The notes under the pieces are model-generated. The model searched no databases, had not been told where the DNA came from, and saw nothing but the letters and a program-made list of their open reading frames with translations. DNA of 64,000 bases from the NCBI GenBank assembly GCA_947561585.1, contig CANNZV010001436.1, forward strand, positions 1-64,000, given 5' to 3'. The translations under genes were made by a program, and so were the position numbers. Below, piece by piece: positions 60,401-64,000 of the stretch. This stretch comes from Caprella mutica (lineage: Eukaryota > Arthropoda > Malacostraca > Amphipoda > Caprellidae). Position 1 is the stretch's first letter. Each line of letters begins with the position of its first letter.

Positions 60401-61009
60401 TACACTCAGAAGGATTATCGTTAAACTGAAGATTTATCTGTAGTAATTAAATTTAACTGCTTAATTATCTAAAGTATTGATGATGTAATAGTGAACAAAC
60501 TTCTGAATATCAGTTTTTAAATTAGGAAACCTATATTTCCTAGTATTGAAAAATTTATTTTATAATTTTGGAATTTATGATTTTATTTAAGAGTTGGAGA
60601 TGCTCTAATAATATTCTGGTCATTATTATTGACCCCATCACTAGAATGTGATTCTTTATATGAACTGAAAAGGGTATCCTCTTTTTGCACAGTAACATTA
60701 CCTCCTATTTATGGTCCTATAGATTTGAAACTAAATTGCACTTTTATTCTACACACTTCTTTTCCTTTCCTAGCCACAGTTCTTTGAAGGAAAAGTTATT
60801 TCAGTCCTTTTTATATCGCCTTAAAAGCTGTGTCGTGACGTCATCAATTGATTTAATCATCAGATATTGATAATTTTTGTCATAAAATTAGTAAATTCCT
60901 TTTTCAGACTACTGCGTACATCGACAAGTATTTTTGTTTAATGAAATATGTTTATTGTAGATGTCGTTTGTATGATATCAATGATAATTTACATAAGAGG
61001 CCGGAATTT
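60401..61009. other. Unannotated AT-rich DNA
   Basis: Nothing recognised. Confidence 0.4.
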
Positions 61010-61440
61010 TCGAGGGAACAATCAGTTTTGTCACTGGATCTGCCAAAACTGTCATGGGATCGGTCAAAACTGTTGAAGAGATCGGCCAGAACTGTTGAAG
61101 AGATCGGCCAGAACTGTTGAAGAAATCGGCCAGAATTGTCGGGGGATCGGTCAGAATTGTTGAGGAAATCGGCCAGAATGGTCGCGGGACCGACCAGAAT
61201 TTTCACAGGATTGGCCAAAATTTTCACGGGATTGGCCAGAATTTTCACGGGATTGGCCAGAATTTTCACGGGATTGGCCAGAATTTTCACGGGGTTGGCC
61301 AGAATTTTCACGGGATTGGCCAGAATTTTCACGGGATTGGCCAGAATTGTCGAAGGGATTGGCCAGAATTGTCGAAGGGATTGGCCAGAATTTACACGGG
61401 ATTAGTCAGAATTGTCGAAGGGATTGGCCAGAATTGTCAC
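61010..61440. repeat. Minisatellite, 21-bp unit, about 20 copies
   Basis: Core unit GGATTGGCCAGAATTTTCAC plus one base, uniform at 61200-61350. The left units are diverged (GATCGGCCAGAACTGTTGAA) and the right units change to TGTCGAAGGGATTGGCC. With a period of seven codons, both strands show long repetitive open frames; these are artefacts. Confidence 0.95.
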
Positions 61441-61692
61441 GAGAGGCCAGTTTTGCGAGTAGCACATTATCTGTCAGTACCACCAAGTGGTTGAGCTGAG
61501 AATTCATTTGTCTGTGTGTTGTTTGAAGGTAGCGCGACAGTGGGCTTATCTCATCTTTAAATGCAGGCCCCCCACCTAGAGTCTTTTCACTCACGCCTTC
61601 CACAGATAAAGATTTACCAAACAAATTGCCCAGAGTGGATAAATGTGTCCTGATAGGGAATTGTTTGCCTCTAAAGGAGTGATGTACATGTA

Positions 61693-61993
61693 GATTAGGC
61701 CTGGAGACACGGTGGTAGATTAGGCCTGGAGACACGGTGGTAGATTGAGGCCTGGAGACACTGTGGTAGAGTGAGGTCTGGAGACACTGTAGTAGAGTGA
61801 GGCCTGGAGACACTGTGGTAGAGTGAGGCCTGGAGACACTGTGGTAGAGTGGGACCTGGAGACACTGTGGTAGAGTGAGGTCTGGAGACACTGTGGTAGA
61901 GTGAGGCCTGGAGACACTGTGGTAGAATGAGGCATGGAGACACTGTGGTAGAGTGAGGCCTGGAGACACTGTGGTAGAGTGAGGCCTGGAGAC
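61693..61993. repeat. Minisatellite, 26-bp unit, about 11-12 copies
   Basis: Unit contains GTGGTAGAGTGAGGCCTGG and AGACACT. The edge units carry GACACGG in place of GACACTG at both ends, again with variants kept at array margins. Minus-strand open frames are by-products. Confidence 0.95.
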
Positions 61994-62640
61994 ACGGTGA
62001 TACAGTAACTTTCATATATTTTACCTCAATCTTCTCTGTTTTTCTGAATTTCACCAATGGTCTGTGGTTCGTTAGTGTTTCCCTAACATTCAGACATCTC
62101 TATTGACTTTTTTCCCTTTTCCCTCCAATAAATATATGTATTGGCAGGGACCCACACGGAGTAGCAACTGATAGCTGCATCACGAGTGTGCCTGCCATGG
62201 CAATATCTTAATTCAATCCCAATGGCACATTCTCAGGAGGACACTCTTCTAAAACAAAGAATGGGACTCTCTTATCTGAGGCGAATGTAATTCGAGCTAT
62301 TGGAACACCCACTGTGGCTTTTGGTAACCCTAGTCACACATCAACCTATTTAAATTGTTGCATATCGATGTGCCTTAGTGAGGAATTGCTTACTTCTCAT
62401 TCAGATTTGGTCTGTTATTTTCAAATCTGAATGTATGTGTGTATTCATGATAAGCGTATCTATGATACTTGATGGATCGTAGAATAGATACCTTTAGTTT
62501 ATCTTTTAATTTTTTTTACCAACGTTAAAACTGATTCTTGGACAACAAGTTGTATTAAATTTTCAATTAATATTAAAACTTTAATCATTAGGATCGTCTT
62601 TTAAAGCAATATTTCTCTCTCCCATAAACCGTTTGCAGAA
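61994..62640. other. Unannotated DNA
   Basis: No gene recognised. Less AT-rich at 62130-62240, then AT-rich until about 62640. Confidence 0.4.
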
Positions 62641-63067
62641 ATTGTTTTGCGTTATAATGAATGGTGTGTTTTAGCTCCTTTAGTGCGTAAACCAGAGGCT
62701 CTATTCCAGACCTACAGAGTGTATAGCAGAGCTGCTGAGGGAGTGCGTGCTATTTGCCGCCCTGGGGCACCGCCAGCTAATTAACTCTTTCGCGCACTGA
62801 AAACTAGAGCACCTTGGTAGCTGCGTAACACTAGTAGCGAACTAGGTAGTCAGACTTAGCACAGTGAGTTCAGTACTTTGTTTATTATTCTTCCATTGGG
62901 CAGTGTATGAGAGAGACATACAGGAACGATCGGTAGCGGGGAAGACCGGTAGCGCCGTAAGTAGCGTCGCACCTCACGCGGCTCATTGATAGCTTGCAGT
63001 CACGACTGGTAACCATTCACGTGTTCTGCGTGACATCGCCATGCTTTAATAACTGTTTGCGGTGGTA
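62641..63067 (+). promoter_or_regulatory. GC-rich putative promoter and 5' UTR of a gene running off the right edge
   Basis: Composition shifts to GC-rich at about 62660-63060. It contains an arthropod-type initiator word TCAGTA at 62870-62875, an inverted CCAAT (CCATTGGG near 62893), repeated GGTAGCG words (about 62931, 62949) and a consensus splice donor GTAAGT at 62957. It lies directly upstream of the putative coding exon at 63068. No TATA box at the right distance. Confidence 0.4.
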
Positions 63068-63092
63068 ATGCTGCAAGAAGAACGTGATGGAG
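63068..63092 (+). CDS. Putative first coding exon of an unidentified gene
   Basis: An ATG preceded in frame by TAATAA eight codons earlier reads MLQEERDG and ends in phase 1 (a single G) before a possible donor GTACAT at 63093. Joining to the exon at 63688 restores an uninterrupted frame. The donor is weaker than consensus. The product is unknown and the rest of the gene lies beyond the window. Confidence 0.33.
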
Positions 63093-63687
63093 GTACATGT
63101 TTGACTGCTAATTTTAGGTGACAACTTCCTTATTGCTCAAAAATGCTAATTTTCAGGGATTAGCCAGCTATTTGTATAAAAATCATTACACACATAATTA
63201 AATTTGTAGTAGGTATTGAACTTTAACAAGTCACAGGTGATAAACACTAGTTACTAATGGAATGGTTAATTATATGAAATAGCCTCAAAAACATCCCATG
63301 GTTAAAATAATGTTTGTCAATATGTTTTGAATTAAATTAATTTTCTTAAATACTTGTTTTAATATCGAAAAAGTGGATGATTTTTTTTCTTAAAGTTAAC
63401 GATTTTCCTTCATTATGTGTTTAATAATTTTATAATGAAATTTACTTCAGTTACAATGGAGTAAATGAAAATTTATCCACCCTCCATTTTTTTATTGATA
63501 TTATTTTCTATTTATTTCAGGTATGAAATATGATTTTACAAATTTTTGATCTTGTATTTCTTTCATTAAGTAACAATTTTTGCTTGTATAAATTAATTAG
63601 TAGCTATATTAATTTCTTAATATATGTAAGTTTTCCGGCTGGGACTTCTACTATTTTATATCAAATTTTCTATTCATCTTCTGCCAG
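63093..63687 (+). other. Putative intron, AT-rich
   Basis: About 595 bp of AT-rich sequence between the two candidate exons, ending in a good acceptor (TTCATCTTCTGCCAG, AG at 63686-63687). Confidence 0.35.
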
Positions 63688-63760
63688 GTGACAGCTCAAC
63701 TGACATACATTGTCACCAGAGTTTCCAACTTGCACCAACTGGTGGTCTAACCTGTCAGAT
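63688..63760 (+). CDS. Putative second coding exon of an unidentified gene
   Basis: A 73-nt segment flanked by a pyrimidine-rich acceptor (TTCTGCCAG) and a near-perfect donor (GTGAGT at 63761). Its open frame, in phase with the exon ending at 63092, reads GDSSTDIHCHQSFQLAPTGG and continues to the donor, leaving two bases (AT). The balanced composition differs from the AT-rich flanks. Too short to assign to a family. Confidence 0.48.
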
Positions 63761-64000
63761 GTGAGTACTTATCAAATTATTCGTTTTTATTAATTTTGTC
63801 TTTCTATGAATATTGTATAAAAGTTCTACAGGTGGGGCTGCTTCTTCTTAATCTTCTATAATTTTTTATCTATCATTCTTATTAAAAAGATTGATCTTTG
63901 ATTAAATAAAAACAAAACTAATTTTTTGAAAATTAAAAAATCAGCGACGTTTCATAGCTTTCATCACTTATTTTATTGATTTTTATTCTTTAAACTATCT
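63761..64000 (+). other. Putative intron continuing past the window
   Basis: AT-rich sequence after the donor at 63761; no further exon seen before the window ends. Confidence 0.3.

Noticed and set aside
60952..62057. Several 90-187-codon frames on both strands
   Set aside because: They read through the 21-bp and 26-bp minisatellites and carry no recognisable domain.

Overview
The window is AT-rich animal nuclear DNA, almost certainly from an arthropod. It holds two intact, single-exon C2H2 zinc-finger genes of the odd-skipped family (odd/sob/bowl/drm in flies, OSR1/2 in vertebrates). Gene 1 lies at 13980-14726 (+) and gene 2 at 52856-53662 (-). They are tail-to-tail paralogues about 38 kb apart. 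Both encode three near-identical zinc fingers, a conserved N-terminal block and a C-terminal FTIADIM motif that fits the eh1 Groucho-recruitment consensus. Each has a TATA-box core promoter, a very short 5' UTR and CCAAT boxes, and the nearby DNA is GC-rich against an AT-rich background. The TATA at -28 plus the TCAGT-type initiator of gene 1 is a textbook arthropod core promoter. The species cannot be fixed from this sequence; an insect (perhaps hemipteran) or a crustacean is a guess.

Apart from these genes the window is a repeat landscape. About fifteen unrelated minisatellites (16-71 bp units, roughly 10% of the window) lie at 0-0.7, 12.9, 17.9-18.4, 22.1-22.5, 23.5-24.2, 32.2-33.2, 34.9-35.3, 37.8-38.2, 39.2-39.8, 54.9-55.6, 61.0-61.4 and 61.7-62.0 kb, plus an inverted pair at 50.6 and 51.9 kb. 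Between them are two hairpin MITE families (about 13 copies of A and 5 of B), a tRNA-derived SINE family (about 10 copies, the best at 24725-25070), several long foldback elements (7.1-7.9, 27.4-28.0, 34.3-34.7 and 50.6-52.1 kb), mariner-like ends (49.7-50.6 kb) and a decayed non-LTR reverse transcriptase (8.9-9.7 kb). At least two minisatellites are tandem expansions of pieces of these mobile elements.

Three places look like pieces of other genes, all tentative. At 62.6-63.8 kb (+) there is a GC-rich putative 5' end with two phase-compatible small coding exons. At 36.6 kb (-) there is a CpG-rich start with an ATG in an AAAGATGGCGG context. At 45.2-47.1 kb (-) there are coding-like segments, one ending in a good splice donor. 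Candidate cis-regulatory islands for the odd-family genes lie at 57.2-58.2 and 60.05-60.4 kb (the latter with clustered CCGATAA sites), with nuclear-receptor-type sites near 2.4-2.6 and 16.77 kb. The two zinc-finger proteins are predicted nuclear DNA-binding repressors acting in segmentation, leg-joint and gut patterning, by family analogy.
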